Assembly: GCA_026168455.1 (NCBI GenBank)
Contig: CM047428.1
Location: 42,082,769-42,146,768, forward strand
Direction: 5' to 3'
Origin: Theocolax elegans
Lineage: Eukaryota > Arthropoda > Insecta > Hymenoptera > Cerocephalidae
Length of the DNA stretch: 64,000 nt
In this document: positions 32,549 to 46,727 of the stretch, one piece after another
How the letters are laid out: each line of letters begins with the position of its first letter
Numbering within the stretch: the stretch's first letter is position 1
Notes under the pieces: generated by a model
Databases searched by the model: none
What the model saw: only the letters and a program-made list of their open reading frames with translations
What the model was told of the DNA's origin: nothing
Translations under genes and position numbers: made by a program

Positions 32549-33152
32549 TATAATGGTATTTTGACTATATTTATCGCAGTGTTTAGCTAAGTGTCCTTCC
32601 GATTGCACGCAAAACAGGTTAAGATATCTGATGATATATCCAATAATTAGTTTCATCATGATAAATTTGTATAGAGTGGGGGAGTCTATTCATGTCTTCT
32701 AGGTGAATGTAAACTTGACGTCTAAAACTTATGACATATGTATACCCTTAATTTGGTAAGCCTACTTTTACAAACGTAACCGAAGAATTCCTTCGAATAC
32801 CTAGTTTATCTATTGTGTCTTCGAAGTGCGAGTGTGGAATAGAAAGATATACATGCGATAATATAATTATTTGTACTTTGTGAGAACTGGTCTGAGTTCT
32901 AAGTCGGTATTGTCTATGTTTATGGTTGTGTATTTACCTGTGATGTTATAAACAATTTCCTTAGAAGCGAGAAAGATACAAATGCGTCCGTTGGAAATTC
33001 TGGAGGAGAATCTAATATTTGAAGGATCGGTGATGCTTCCAATGGCGAAAATGTATTCTTTTAGTGGGATACCATCTTTTGCTTGGATGACGATAGCTTG
33101 GTCCTTTTTTCGAAAGGCGCTGCTTTGAGTGTCGGTGGCGTAGCTGATACTT
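32549..33152 (-). pseudogene. zinc-knuckle ORF1/gag-like relic, copy 3 (mirror)
   Basis: Reverse-complement copy of 26957-27560 with the same internal stops and frameshift, plus a one-base length difference in a T run near 32870. Confidence 0.65.
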
Positions 33153-33640
33153 TAAGTTGGTGTTAACTTTGGTATTCGAAATTCTTGATAGGAACTAGCG
33201 CCATCGCACCCTTTCCTCAGCACCATGGTGGCCAGTTCTTAAAATAAGCTAGTACAGTTGCCCAGCCTCGCAATATGTATCCCTTTCACTATCTATTCAT
33301 CCGTATAAGAAAAATTATACAAATTGTGTTTACACGTGTAACACGTATACTGTATGTTTACACACCGCACTGCTCGAAAATACGTCTGCTCTTGACGATA
33401 GTCAAAGGGGAACTGGTGGCAAATTATTAACGTATTATTTCCCGAAAGCCTGGAGTTGTCTGTTAAAACTTGGGTTAATTTTTCATTTATTTTTCCTTTT
33501 GAAATATGTTAATAATTAAAAGAATAAAATTTTATATTGGAATGTTGAAATTTGTATTGGTTCTTGGAATAGATCAAATAAAATTTAAATTTGCAACACT
33601 TTATTATATTACTGATTTTTCGAAATAATTTTAATTCACT

Positions 33641-34668
33641 TGTGACGTGCCAACCTTTCTTTGGGTTTTACCGTTACTATAGATTTTGCTGCTTGTTATT
33701 AGATTAGATGTAAGTTAGGTACGAAACCATCTTCGCATCTATATCTTGTTGCAGACTTATTAATCCGGGTTTTATGTGTAAATTGAGACACATTATATTA
33801 GCACACATTGGCTATTATAACTGGAGTGTGTATTTGAGTATATTAATTATATATATTTTGTATGTATTATACACATTTCTATCACCACGCATTGGGCCAT
33901 AGAAATGGTAGTGTGTGATTTAATAATACTTAAATGAATAACTATAAATTTTATATATATATTTACAATATTTATTTATTTAATTTCATTACAAATCCTT
34001 ATAATAAAAGGACTTGTACTAATAAAACTATGAAATCTAATGTAATGCTACGAAGGCTTATCTATCAAATGAATGTTGTATATAAATTTCCGTCCTTTAT
34101 ATACTATTTTTACCTCATTAGTACAAGTCCTTTTAACCATTTTTCCTTATATTTTACATCAACTTCGTATTTTGATTTTTTATTTTAAATCATATTTTCT
34201 TTCTTGTTTCTATATACATGTAATATTATCTAAAATTCTAATTATTTACAAGAAATAATTGCATATTTATTTTCATATCCTATGCATTTTTGTAATTAAT
34301 TTCTGTTTTGCCGTAAAATTAAAAATTAAATTCTTTTTTATACATTTTAAATTGAATATTTGTATTAATTTTATTGTGTAATAATATTCTATTTACAATT
34401 AATTATTCATTTAATTATAAAATATTTATTTTTAGTATAACTGCAATTGCATTTTTATATTTCTAAATTTGCGCTTTAAATCGTGACACGCTATAATTCT
34501 AAGAATTTACATGTTAGTCAATTTCAGCTGACAATATTCTTGTGGATATTTACATTTATATATAGTTCATTGATCTTTCTAAGAAATCTATTTTGATGCC
34601 CTATATCCTCTTATATAAAATTACGTATTTATGAAATAATATAATTATATGTAGTTGTATACGTCACA
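33641..34668 (-). repeat. 3' LTR of copy 2
   Basis: 1028 bp, the short LTR form with the 231-bp deletion, mirroring 25440-26467. It has two compensating one-base differences (an A lost in GTAATGC, one gained in an A run). The polypurine tract (34669-34680) abuts it. Confidence 0.95.
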
Positions 34669-34903
34669 TTACCCCCCCTTAAATAATATTTAAATTTAAC
34701 TAAATTTTAATATTATTTAATATATTATAAGCATTATTATTTTTTTTATATTTTTATTACTTCACACAATTTATAAATATTATGTTGATCATTTGACAGT
34801 TATCATACAATAGACAGCTGTCTCAATCATACATAATTTCTTATAGGTGGTTTCTATTTCTACTGAATAATAACATTTTTTTTTCTTTGTTTTCAATTTA
34901 GTT

Positions 34904-35373
34904 TTATTTATTTTTGTATATTTTTTTTTATAAGTTCTATTTCTTTTTTCTTTTTGTTTATTTCTTTTTCTGCCTCATTTATTAATTTATTAAATTTCTC
35001 TTGGAGTGGCGTCCATTCTCCTTTCCTCTTTTTTGCTAAAAAAAAATATTTTTTCTTTTATTAGATAATTTGATAGACATCATTTATTAGACCTCTATCT
35101 CAATCTATATATATATATATATATACCTAAAGGTTCCGGCACATATTCCTCCACCGCTGGTTTGGTGGAACGAGTTGTTCTCACCGGAAGACGAGCTGTG
35201 ATAGTTCTTAATTTAGGGTCCGTCCTGTCCTTAGGTTTCGTTTGTGTCCATTTGTTACTTTTTTGTACCTTTAAAGTTTGGGTATATACCCCTGGACGGT
35301 AAAATGACCCCTCATCTTCTCGGTGAAAACCTTCCTCGCTGGCCGTCTTTTTTCCTTTTGTATCTATGTCGAT
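34904..35373 (-). CDS. candidate spliced 3' ORF, copy 2
   Basis: Exon one 35373-35127, intron 35126-35036 (91 bases, TA repeat two bases shorter than in copy 1), exon two 35035-34904. Splice sites are conserved. Exon two is one base longer within a T run, which would shift its last codons. Confidence 0.4.
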
Positions 35374-35682
35374 TTATCCATGATTACTAGTTAAACTTGA
35401 GTTTTGAGTCTTATTTATACTTGTTTTGCAAAACTTTGCACCTTTCTCTTTTGAACAATATTCTTAGAAATTATTTGTTTTGATACCCAATTTCCAGAAA
35501 TCTTCGTTATTTAGTTTTGATTTAACTTATAATAATGGTTATATATATATTAATTTTTCTTGGAATATATATTTTAAAAATCCTAAATTTATATAAAAAT
35601 GTTTCAAATTTAATTCTATTTTATAAAAAATTTTTGTTTTCTTTTCTTTATCCACAAAAATATTGTTAACTTTACAAAAAAA

Positions 35683-38314
35683 TTAATCTTCTTCTCTATA
35701 ATATATTTTCATATTTGATACATGAAATTTTCCTCTTTCAATTTTTGTTATGGGATATACTAATAAATATGTATCATATCCTAGTTTTTTCGCTATAATA
35801 TACGGACCTTGCGCAACAGGCATAAATTTTGCAGTAATTTTATTTTCATTTTCTGATATATTTAATGCTTTAATTAATACATGATCATTTATTTTGAATT
35901 CATAATGTTTCTTATTTTTATTCTTATTCTTTGCTCTATTAATTAAAAAATTATGCATATGTTTTCTTGCATTATTTAATTTTTCTTCATATGTTAATTC
36001 ATTATTTTGTAAATTTATATATTTATCCCATACACGAATTGGCTTCTTATTTAAAAATAATTCTATCGGTGTATAACCAGTTGTCTCATGTATTGTTTCA
36101 TTTATTATTTTTTTGTACATAATCTATTTCTTTTGCCCATCCAGTGTGTTTTTTCAAAATAGTACGGTAAATTCTCCCTATTTCACGATGAACCCTTTCA
36201 ATAATATTACTTTGAGGATGTCTTATTGAAGAAAACATAGGTTTTATATCATTTTTTGTTAAATAATCTATCCATTTATTACTTGTAAATTGAGTACCAT
36301 GATCTGATAAAATAGCCTTAGGTTTCATAAATTTTTCAATATATTGATCTATTTTTCTAATTACGGATAACGTATTTGCTTTTTTCAACGGATATAATGC
36401 AACATATTTACTAAATACATCTATCGTTGATAAAATATATTTTACTCCCCCTATAGAAGTAGGTAAAGGTCCGTAAAAATCAATCGATAATATTTCACCA
36501 GGATTTTCAACAAGAATTGGTTGAAATTTAGAGTGATACTTAATCGTAGAATATTTACTTTTTTGACATATATCACACGGTTTTATGTATTCACTAACTT
36601 TTTTCTTAATTTTGGAACATAAAAAAATTCTAAAACCATTTTATATATTTTTCTTGGTCCTACATGACCATAAAATTCATGTAATAAAATTATAAATCTT
36701 TTCATTATTTTTTCTGGAATTATAATTTTCAAATTATTTCGTGATATTTTACAAACATATTCATTTGATATAACATATTTTTTAGAATTTTTTGATTCTA
36801 TTTCATTTATTATTTTATCAATATATTCATCCGATCTTTGTAATTTTTTCAAATTTTTAAAACTATCAATTAACTCTTTATCTATAGATTTTTTTATTAT
36901 AGTTGCAATTATTATTTCTGTATCTTTTAAATCGTTTGATTCATTTATATCTAACCGACTTAAATAATCAGCTGCTTTATTTTTATGTCCAGGTAAATAT
37001 TCTGGTATTATATTTAAATCTTGAATTGATAAATTCCATCTTCTTAAATGTGAATTTGTAAATTTACAATTTTGCAAGAATGATAAAGCTTCATGATCTG
37101 TTCTAACTATAATCTTAGACGCACCCCTTAAATACGTATCCAATTTATGTAATGCCCAGACTATTGCTAACATTTCTTTTTCTGTTGTAAAATAATTTAC
37201 TTCACTACCTTTTAATGTACGGCTAATATATGTTACTATTCGTTCTTCACCTTCTTCATCTAATTGTGATAAAATTCCGGCAATCGCGTAATCACTTGCA
37301 TCCAAACATATTCTTATTGATCCGTCTTTTTTAGGTACAATTACACAAGGATTTATATATGGGCTTGTAGATCGTCGAATAATACCGAAATCTAACATTT
37401 TTTCTACTTCCTTTTTCACTCTTTCACGATATGCGATAGGTATAGGATATGGTTTTGAATAATATGTTATTTCATTACGTATTTTTAATTGATACTTGAA
37501 ATCTAGAAGTTGTCCTGGGTTCTTTGGAATACGGTTTTATATTTATATATTAAGTTTTTAATTTATTTTTCTGTGTATTATTTAAAATTACACTAGAATT
37601 TATTTGATCATTGATTTCCTTTTCGGATATATCATAATCATAGTCTAAATTAGACGATTTATTGTTCCAATTGAATTCTAAATCTTTATTTTCTAGATCA
37701 TCCTCAAATTCAATTGACATAGTTTCATACTCTTTTGAGTTTATTTGTATTTCATTAAATTTTATATTACCGATCTTTTCCCCAACTTCGTATATAATTT
37801 CATTATTAACCGTATCAATTAACATTTTTAAAATTTTTTGAGAATCATAACCTAATATACAAGGTCTTATTAATTTTGGTATTACTATAAATGTTAAATT
37901 TTCCATTAATCCACCTATATTTGTTTTAAGTAAAACTTGTTGCTTAATTCGTGTTGATTTTAAACCCGTTGCACCTTTAATAATTTTTCCTGATATTGGT
38001 AATGTAGGTTTATTTTTGAATTGATTTTTATTTTTATTATAAAATTCTTCTGATATGCAAGTTATTTCACTCCCAGTATCTATTAAGGCATTTATTTCTA
38101 TTCCTTCAATTTTTATATTTATTTCAGGGCATTTCTCAATTATTTTTTCATTTTTAACATTTTCATTATTTGGTTCAATATCATAAATTAAATCTTCACG
38201 AGGATCTTGAAATATTGTATTTATTTCAATGTTTTTAGGTTCTTGAATTTTTTCAGTTGTATTTTGTGTTTTTTCCTTATCCGAGTTACAAAATACAACT
38301 CTTTTTAGTTTCCC
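35683..38314 (-). pseudogene. pol: pol, copy 2, with homopolymer frameshifts
   Basis: Same domain order and RT-core deletion as 21791-24424. Relative to copy 1 it has one extra base in a T run near 36112, one fewer near 36598 and one fewer near 37557, which split the reading frame. All three are run-length changes and could be sequencing errors. Protease DTGSE, RNase H and integrase residues are otherwise retained. Confidence 0.85.
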
Positions 38315-39603
38315 GAATCGGTTTTATGGATTTGTATGCTTGAATCATTTTTTAAACTTACGTCTAGTACATCTATATTATTATAATCATTTTCATATTT
38401 TTTTTCATATATTGGTTTAATTATTTTTTTTATTGGTTTAACCGTTTCAATAGCATTTATCTCGGTTGAGTTTCTTTTATTTTCCCAAGATCTATTTTGT
38501 TTATTATATCTTTCAAAATTTTCTTTTTGTTTATATTTATCTTTATATTTATCATTTTCATTATATCTACTTGGTTGTTCAATTTTCTTTTGAGAATTAT
38601 CATTTTTCTTTTCACGAATTTTATCTGCGTCAAAATCCGCTAGTATTTTAAATAAGTGACTTTTATTTTTTACTTGTCCCAAAATTGCATATCGTATTGA
38701 TTTTTCAAAATGTTCACTAATTTTATTTACTATTTCTGTTTCAGAAAAATCCATATCTAATTCTTTTATTAAACCAAATATATATGTAGCATATTCTACT
38801 CTTGACCATTTATTATATTCATTATATTGACCAAATTCTACCTTTCTTTTTGCAGATCTTTGTAAAGTTTGATTCCAATATCTATCTTTAAACACTTTAA
38901 TAAATTGATTAAATGTTTCTATTTCTGATTCTTGTATGTACCACCATTCTTTTGCTGAATCAGTTAATGATTGTGATATGCTAGCACATATTTCATTAAA
39001 GTTTAAATTATAGTTATTAACATATTTTTCTAAATCGATTAAAAAACGCATTGGTCGTTCATAAGGCTGTCCCGAAAACTTTGGTAAATCAATTTTAATT
39101 TTAGGCATTGATTCAGTAGAATTAAATGTTTGATTATATTCAATTACTTTTTCATTTGATTCTTTAAAAGATTTTTCAAGATTTTATATTCTCTTATCAT
39201 ATTCCAATTCCATTTCTTTTATTTTATTTGAAAAATAATTTTTTAATTCTAAATATAAATCATCATTTAAAACTAATACTTTTAATTCATTATTTTCTAT
39301 TCTCAATTTTTTAACTTCATTGTTCACCATTTTTAAATTATCAGATAACACTTCATTTTGTTCTATTAATTTTTGATTCAATAGATTAATATTTTCATTA
39401 CATTCTTTTCTATAATTATCAATTACATCTATATTTTTATTTTGATTTAATTCAATTTCTGTTTGTTTTTCATCTATTAACTTTAATTCTTCTGTAACAG
39501 CCTCCTCCCAAGCATTACGTTTTTTATCGATTTCAGTTGTTTCTTCATTATTAAAAGAATTTTGCATATTTAACAAATATATACTTGATTTTCTTTTTGC
39601 CAT
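38305..39603 (-). CDS. gag: gag, copy 2
   Basis: Mirror of 20502-21800, with the same TAA between the coiled-coil and capsid-like parts (near 39184) and no further damage seen. The frameshift heptamer (38308-38314 on the minus strand) and its stem are preserved. Confidence 0.85.
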
Positions 39604-40038
39604 TTTGAAAAATCTATATAATATAAATTCAATATCTATATATTAACAAACAAGTTTAAAATATTAATATTTAATAAAATTTTTATATAATTAATACTTT
39701 ATGTTTGAATTTATTATTTAATCCAAATTTTATTTTTTCATTTAATGTTTTGTTAAAACTTATATACTTTAACAAATTTTTTTTCTTTATTTTTATAACT
39801 TATATATATACTATCCATATAATAATTACCATATGTATCACCTATATATAACTATTAGTGCGAGTGAGAAACATTTGACTCTCGGTATATTAACAGAGAG
39901 CGCGGTCGCATAGTCGTAATCACTATTTTTCTATAAATTCAATATCCTACGCTGCTAAACTCTTAGACAAACGCGCGAAAATTAATTATCTTAAATTTTC
40001 TTAGTTTAAGTTTTCATTTGAGTTTTAATTTATTTATA

Positions 40039-40443
40039 TTATTTTATTTTTAAATTTTCGAATTTTTTAGTTAAATTATTTTTTATATAACTTTCAATTA
40101 ATACAACTCTGGTTGCTAATTGTACATGTTTTCCTTGAATGAATTGAATATTTTGTTCCGTTATTTCTCGAAAACTTGTTAATTCATGTTTTAGAAATCT
40201 ATTTTGTTTTTCTAAAAGATCATTTTTATCTTTGATTGATTCTAAATGATTTTCCAAAATGTGTACCTTTTTAACTAATTTATCATAATTTCCAGCAATA
40301 AATTCTAATCCTTCTTTATATTTTAATAATAATGATTCTTGATCTTCAATTTTTTCCGCGTTTTCCAATACTAAATCATTTAATTGATATGTTAACGCGT
40401 ACAAATTATTGTCAAAAATTGACGAATCATATCGATTGATCAT
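40039..40443 (-). CDS. retrotransposon ORF A, copy 2
   Basis: Mirror of 19662-20066, 134 intact codons, identical by eye. No new information beyond intactness. Confidence 0.75.
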   Translation of the reverse strand: MINRYDSSIFDNNLYALTYQLNDLVLENAEKIEDQESLLLKYKEGLEFIAGNYDKLVKKVHILENHLESIKDKNDLLEKQNRFLKHELTSFREITEQNIQFIQGKHVQLATRVVLIESYIKNNLTKKFENLKIK

Positions 40444-40642
40444 TGTAACTCTTTTTGAATTTGTTTAATTATTACTATTAATATTGGTATATCCTATGAT
40501 TAATTGCAAATACGTAATTCTACTTTTAAATTACAGTAGAAAATTTTGTACGTGTAAAATAAAATTTATCTAAGCATGTGTACTCAATTTTTACAGAATT
40601 TTTATTTTACAAATATATTTATATGTAATTTGATTTTTATCA

Positions 40643-40660
40643 GTCCCTGTCCGAGCGCCA
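40643..40660 (-). other. primer-binding site, copy 2
   Basis: Reverse complement of the copy 1 site, three bases from the LTR edge at 40664. Confidence 0.8.
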
Positions 40661-40663
40661 TTT

Positions 40664-41920
40664 TGTGACGTGCCAACCTTTCTTTGGGTTTTACCGTTAC
40701 TATAGATTTTGCTGCTTGTTATTAGATTAGATGTAAGTTAGGTACGAAACCATCTTCGCATCTATATCTTGTTGCAGACTTATTAATCCGGGTTTTATGT
40801 GTAAATTGAGACACATTATATTAGCACACATTGGCTATTATAACTGGAGTGTGTATTTGAGTATATTAATTATATATATTTTGTATGTATTATACACATT
40901 TCTATCACCACGCATTGGGCCATAGAAATGGTAGTGTGTGATTTAATAATACTTAAATGAATAACTATAAATTTTATATATATTTACAATATTTATTTAT
41001 TTAATTTCATTACAAATCCTTATAATAAAAGGACTTGTACTAATAAAACTATGAAATCTAATGTAAATGCTACGAAGGCTTATCTATCAAATGAATGTTG
41101 TATATAAATTTCCGTCCTTTATATACTATTTTTACCTCATTAGTACAAGTCCTTTTTAACCATTTTTCCTTATATTTTACATCAACTTCGTATTTTGATT
41201 TTTTATTTTAAATCATATTTTCTTTCTTGTTTCTATATACATGTAATATTATCTAAAATTCTAATTATTTACAAGAAATAATTGCATATTTATTTTCATA
41301 TCCTATGCATTTTTGTAATTACTTTTATTTTATAATTTTTTTTATTAATTCTATAACCTCAATTATTTCTACATTTAAAAATAATCTTAAATTCATTTTT
41401 TAAACTTACAATCGTTTTTTATTCTACTTATAAATTTCACTTTGTCTTTTACACAATTACAAAATTAAATATATAATAATTTTTATTATTTTTAAATGTA
41501 CAAATATCTTCGCATACTGATTTTGCATAAACATATAATTTTTGTAATTAATTTCTGTTTTGCCGTAAAATTAAAAATTAAATTCTTTTTTATACATTTT
41601 AAATTGAATATTTGTATTAATTTTATTGTGTAATAATATTCTATTTACAATTAATTATTCATTTAATTATAAAATATTTATTTTTAGTATAACTGCAATT
41701 GCATTTTTATATTTCTAAATTTGCGCTTTAAATCGTGACACGCTATAATTCTAAGAATTTACATGTTAGTCAATTTCAGCTGACAATATTCTTGTGGATA
41801 TTTACATTTATATATAGTTCATTGATCTTTCTAAGAAATCTATTTTGATGCCCTATATCCTCTTATATAAAATTACGTATTTATGAAATAATATAATTAT
41901 ATGTAGTTGTATACGTCACA
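40664..41920 (-). repeat. 5' LTR of copy 2
   Basis: 1257 bp, the long LTR form with the 231-bp segment present. It mirrors 18183-19441; the two-base difference is in the TA-rich run near 40980. Confidence 0.95.
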
Positions 41921-42217
41921 CACTTTTTATGGAACAGTAACTAAATATCTTTTTGAGTGATAGCAATTGAATATATTTCTTTTTTTAACATGTGATGTTA
42001 AATCAGATTATTATGAATGTCAATATTAATATAAATAAGTAAAGAACAAGCAAAAGAATATATTTAAATATAGATATATATAGGAAATAGTAACATTATT
42101 TACAATGAGAAAATATTTGAATTGATACTACAAGTCTATACTAAAAAAATTACAGTCTAATAAATTCAAAAAAATTATAATCTTATTATAAATATTGTTA
42201 TATTTTATAGTAAAATT

Positions 42218-42437
42218 ATATTTTTTTATTTTTATTATTTTAACGTCGCTCTTTTTATGTTCCGAAATCGGTGCTAATCAGCGACGGAGGTCATACGATG
42301 TCTTTGTTAAGAAAGCACTTGTTGAAAATACATTCCCCAGTGGTGCTTGCATCAAATGGCCGGGGCCGGGAATCAAACCTGGGACCTCCAGATTACGAGC
42401 CCGATGCCCTACCGACCGAGCCATCGCAGGCTTCTTA
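42218..42437 (-). mobile_element. SINE family 2, copy b (mirror)
   Basis: Reverse complement of 17666-17885, with target duplication at 42206-42217 and 42438-42449. Confidence 0.9.
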
Positions 42438-42449
42438 TATAGTAAAATT

Positions 42450-43492
42450 TTATAGGAGTGTTATATAATTTGTTTTGAGCTAGGTTGAACAAATAATAAA
42501 TATGCAAGGGATAAAGTGGTTGAATTCTTTATAACAGTTCGTGATTAAAATAATTACAAATTTATAATACACGTTTCGCCTCTTATATACAAGAGCGACT
42601 TGTCCGCCAATACAGTTGATCGTCGAATGCTAACGAGAGAGCTCGCGACGGATTTTAGACGGTACGCGCCTAAACGCACACACTCACACGTATACAGTTT
42701 GGTCACGTGGCACACAAACGTAAACATACATTTGAATAGTTGGTAATGCGAGAAATACTTATATACACAAGAATTTGTTATAAATTTTTAATATTTAATA
42801 GATACTTTATTAATTTTCCATGAATCTGCCATATATAGTGTCTGACACTTTTACTATAAAGTATAGGTAATTTTTATTGTGGTTAATGTAATTTTTTAAC
42901 AACGTACTTAATATTTATAATATCCTCAGAAATTGACTACGTAAAACGAAAATTTTTAATTATTTAAATTATATTTACATACAATTTTAGAAACTGAATA
43001 ATTATATAAGTCAAATGTAACTTTCTTCTACTTTTCACCATATACTAAAAAATGCATTTTATGTTAGTGAATGCCTCCTTTTTAAAAATTAAAATGTGTT
43101 ATGTTTTACTAACGATATATTTAAATTGTGATGTTATTAGTGAGATAGAAAATAAATAAATCATTGAGTTAGAAATAATAACAACAATTGAAGTAACTTA
43201 TCCACTTATACAAAAATTTTGGAAAATATTAACGAATTATTTAAAATTTAGAAATATCAAAATCTAAATAAATTCAGTAGAAATATTCCATTTTACGCAG
43301 GATAGTAGCATAAAATTTTGGATCTATTTGGGTCAAAATTTCAAATATGATAATTGTAAATAAATGTATCTTAAATAGCAAAAATATATTTATTTATAAA
43401 CATAAAATAATGATCTATGATATATATAAAATGTTACATTAAACTACTAAAGCTGAAACTAAATATTATTAGTAATAAAACAATATCAAAAC
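42450..43492. other. mirror of the 16.6-17.65 kb AT-rich spacer
   Basis: No gene seen. It includes the mirrored GC-richer island with a TATA-like element near 42575-42590. Confidence 0.35.
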
Positions 43493-43505
43493 AATATTAC
43501 AACAA

Positions 43506-43943
43506 TTAGAGCCGCGGTGGCTCAAGGGTAGAGCTCCCAACTCTCACACCGAGCGTCGTGGGTTCGATCCCAGACGTGTACCTCTGAAAATTTTTTCATG
43601 TGCATTTTTCGAACACCGCGACTCAGTGGCTCGGCGTGTCACTATAATGTGACGCCAGTTCAGGTGCGCGTGCGTTTCGTGCACTTGTCAGTGCATGAGA
43701 GGCACGGGCATCTGAACTATAGGGAACGTTAGGGACGCGAAGATGTAAAGAGGATCGCGGTGGTTCCATCGGGAGGACAGGAAACTGTATTTATTAGACT
43801 AATTACAGTGACCGATGATATCTTCCGATGGACACAAGCACCACTGTTTCAACTACATATGCTTTGTTTACAGACACACCGTTCACCTCCGTCGCTGATT
43901 AGCCCTGGCAGCATAAATAGAGCGACGTTAAATAACAAAAAAA
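43506..43943 (+). mobile_element. SINE family 1, copy b (mirror)
   Basis: Reverse complement of 16160-16597, with 13-bp target duplication AATATTACAACAA at 43493-43505 and 43944-43956. In this orientation the tRNA-like head is at the left. Confidence 0.9.
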
Positions 43944-44364
43944 AATATTACAACAAAAATATACTATACTCAGAATATTCACATTTTATTTGCAGATATT
44001 GGCTGTAAACTTATTTAATGTAGCCATATTAAAAAATTTAAATTGTATAATATTACAAACATTTATTTCATTTAAACTAGATAACCTATAGAATATTTAT
44101 TATGTATATATTAATCAACTTAATTTTATATAACTAACGGCCATTTTATATAAAGTTTAAATGAATAGAGCTTGATAAAAACAGGGTAAATGTTACTTAA
44201 AAACATTGCTTTATTACGTTGATCCATTGCAAAATAGCAGGAAAAGAAATTTACATAACATTTCAGTCTAAAATCTTAGATTGCAATTTGTTCTTATTTT
44301 TATTTCTATTATAACTTTAAAATGACTGAAATTAAACTTTTTTCCAGTTAATCGGGGCTTTATC

Positions 44365-44960
44365 TATTGGAAGGAACTTACCATAATTTAAAAAACATGT
44401 CACTTTCTGTAGACGATGTCCAGGTCGTCGACGTGACCTCCAGGTGATGGGGGCATCATTTACTGGAAGGCTAGTCGGAGAAAATTTATGTAACGAAATA
44501 GCCGGAGAAAACCGCAGAAATACTACATTACAGCATTACCAGAGATTTCGTTACTAAAGATTATCATATCATAATTAAAAAAAAACGGTCATTTACTGAA
44601 AACGTTGTCTAGGTCATCGCAGCATCATCTACTGGAAGGCAGGTCCGAGAAAATTTACGTAACAAAATAGCCGGTGAAAATTGATGTAACTAAATAGCTG
44701 GAGAAAACCGGAGGACCGAAGAGAACCGGAGAAAAACTACTTCAGAGAATGACCAGGGATTTTCTTACTGGAGATTACCATAATTTAAAAATAACTGTCA
44801 CTTACTGTAGACGTTGTCCATGGCGTCTACGTAACCAATAGGTCATCATCTACTGGAAAGTAGGGTCGCAAAAAATTTACGTAACAAAATAGCCGGAGAA
44901 AATTTATGTAACGAAATAACCGGAGAATAACTATGTAGCAGAATGACCGGAGATTTCTCC
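44365..44960. repeat. three-unit tandem array (mirror)
   Basis: Reverse complement of 15150-15735, with a few substitutions (for example AGGGTCGC against the left-arm form near 44872). Confidence 0.7.
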
Positions 44961-45848
44961 TCTTAATTATTATATAGATATAGATTATTTTCAGTTTATG
45001 GTAAGTGTAGTTAGCTCCTTAACATACTCCCAGAATAATCTGCCTTAAGGTGACTTACTAAATGTAAATAAAATAAGGAAGAACTTGCATACACTCCTTG
45101 TCTTTTTTCTTTATTACTCATCTTCATTACCTGCAGCCTTATAACAATCCCTGCTTATCAGTATGAGGCCACTAGTATCTAACCTTGCTACCTTTCACTC
45201 CCTTTGCAGAAATATATCTCATCAGACCTTTGACATGCTCTTTATTTATCTTCCCTTTAGTGACTGCCATTTACAGTTGGTGATGACTTCTAATAAGGTG
45301 TACGGTCCCTCATATTTAGTATATAATTTTATTAAAAACCTATTAGTTGCATTTGATAAATAATGTGTTCTACATAAGACCTGATCTCGCATGAAAACTC
45401 TGCTGTCTCATCTACTTTTGTTAAAATCTTTAGTTTAACACAATATGTTTAAGCACTATGACTCATATGGGGTTAGCCCAATCGATAATTTTCGAAAAAT
45501 GGATTTTTTAATAGTTGTTCTTTAACCTCAAAAATGATGTGCTTAAAAATTATATTCGGGAAATATTTCTAAATACACGTTTTTAACTTTCTGTACAAGG
45601 CCCCTTGGTCTACCTTTAAGACCGATCGAGAAAAGAGACGTTAGGGGATTGGTGCGGGTATACATTAGATATTATTGAAATCATTTGTGTATTGACTATT
45701 CTATATAAGCTTAGACTTGTCGAACGTCTTTTTAGTTAGTTATGTCCATCCAAGCATTAGAGGACTTTAGTTAAAACACTTATTTTTTATCGATACTTCT
45801 GTGAAATTTAATTGTTAGCATATGCGTAATTATTAATTTATTTTTACA

Positions 45849-45995
45849 ATGAGTGATAAAGTGGTGTACAGTAAGAGAAAGGAAAAGAGACGGCATCTGG
45901 TAGCATTAGGACACCAAAAATTTGTCGAAGACCAGTGAATCGGCATGAGTTAGAAGCACCAGGTGACTTCAACACCAATATATCGGCAAAGAACT
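45849..45995 (+). pseudogene. hypothetical small ORF, mirror copy with frameshift
   Basis: Mirror of the minus-strand ORF at 14104-14253, starting at ATG 45849 behind a TATA box (about 45700-45712). One base is lost in the AAGAAGAAA stretch, which breaks the frame. It sits in the indel-rich patch 45.8-47.0 kb. Confidence 0.3.
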
Positions 45996-46727
45996 AAGGA
46001 GTCGGGAGATTCGCATGATGTTGAGGTAAATAAAGCGTTTGGTTATTGTTTAATAAAATTCATTGCTGCATTTCCGGCTATTTCGAACATTATCATTTGT
46101 AAGGTATGTTTTTCGGAAGTGAGATACCGAATTATTTATTTGTTAACAAAGGGTTATGAAGTAAACCTATAATTGTACTTGCTATGCGATTGGCTTAAAG
46201 TTAGTTAGCACGGTATAAAAAAAATTCTGTGCTTTCATAGAATTACCTCGATGTACCTTAACTCATTCCATGATAGAATTGTCAAAAGAATGTCTACTGT
46301 ACAAATCTAGTTTTCAAGAACAGTACGATGAGAGCAGCGGAAGAAGAGAAAACCATTTCTTCTGAAAATGGAGAAAATGAAATTATAATACCAGACAATG
46401 ACTCGTGGAGAAACGGGGTTTACGTCTTTATACAGATTCATAACTTCTATTGGGAGAATCAGTAGAAAAATCGTTGATTGTATAATGAAATCAACATACT
46501 ATAAGTCGTATGAATATTGACTAAAAAAAAATAATAATAATACGACGAGTATGCGGAGTGAACAGAAAATCATTAAGAACCCTACGTGAATTATGCTGGA
46601 TCTGCATGAAAAGTGAAAGTCAACGCAGTCATAAAATCTTTCGGCGCTCTGAAACTATCACGTGCAAAATCGAATGGCCATCGGAAATACATCGATGAAC
46701 TATATATTTATTATGAATTAGTAATTC

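Larger units (their letters stand above)
30540..39715. repeat. 9.2-kb direct duplication, first copy
   Basis: Matches 53891-63065 with an offset of about 23,352. It spans the helicase tail, USP, minisatellite, ORF1-like relic and most of the minus-strand LTR element. Confidence 0.95.
33641..41920 (-). mobile_element. LTR retrotransposon, copy 2 (mirror of copy 1)
   Basis: Reverse complement of the insertion at 18183-26467, including its target duplication (CACT at 33637-33640 and 41921-41924). Sharing the target site shows it is a duplicate of one insertion event, not a new transposition. Same RT deletion and same gag stop. Extra frame breaks in pol are all at homopolymers. Confidence 0.95.
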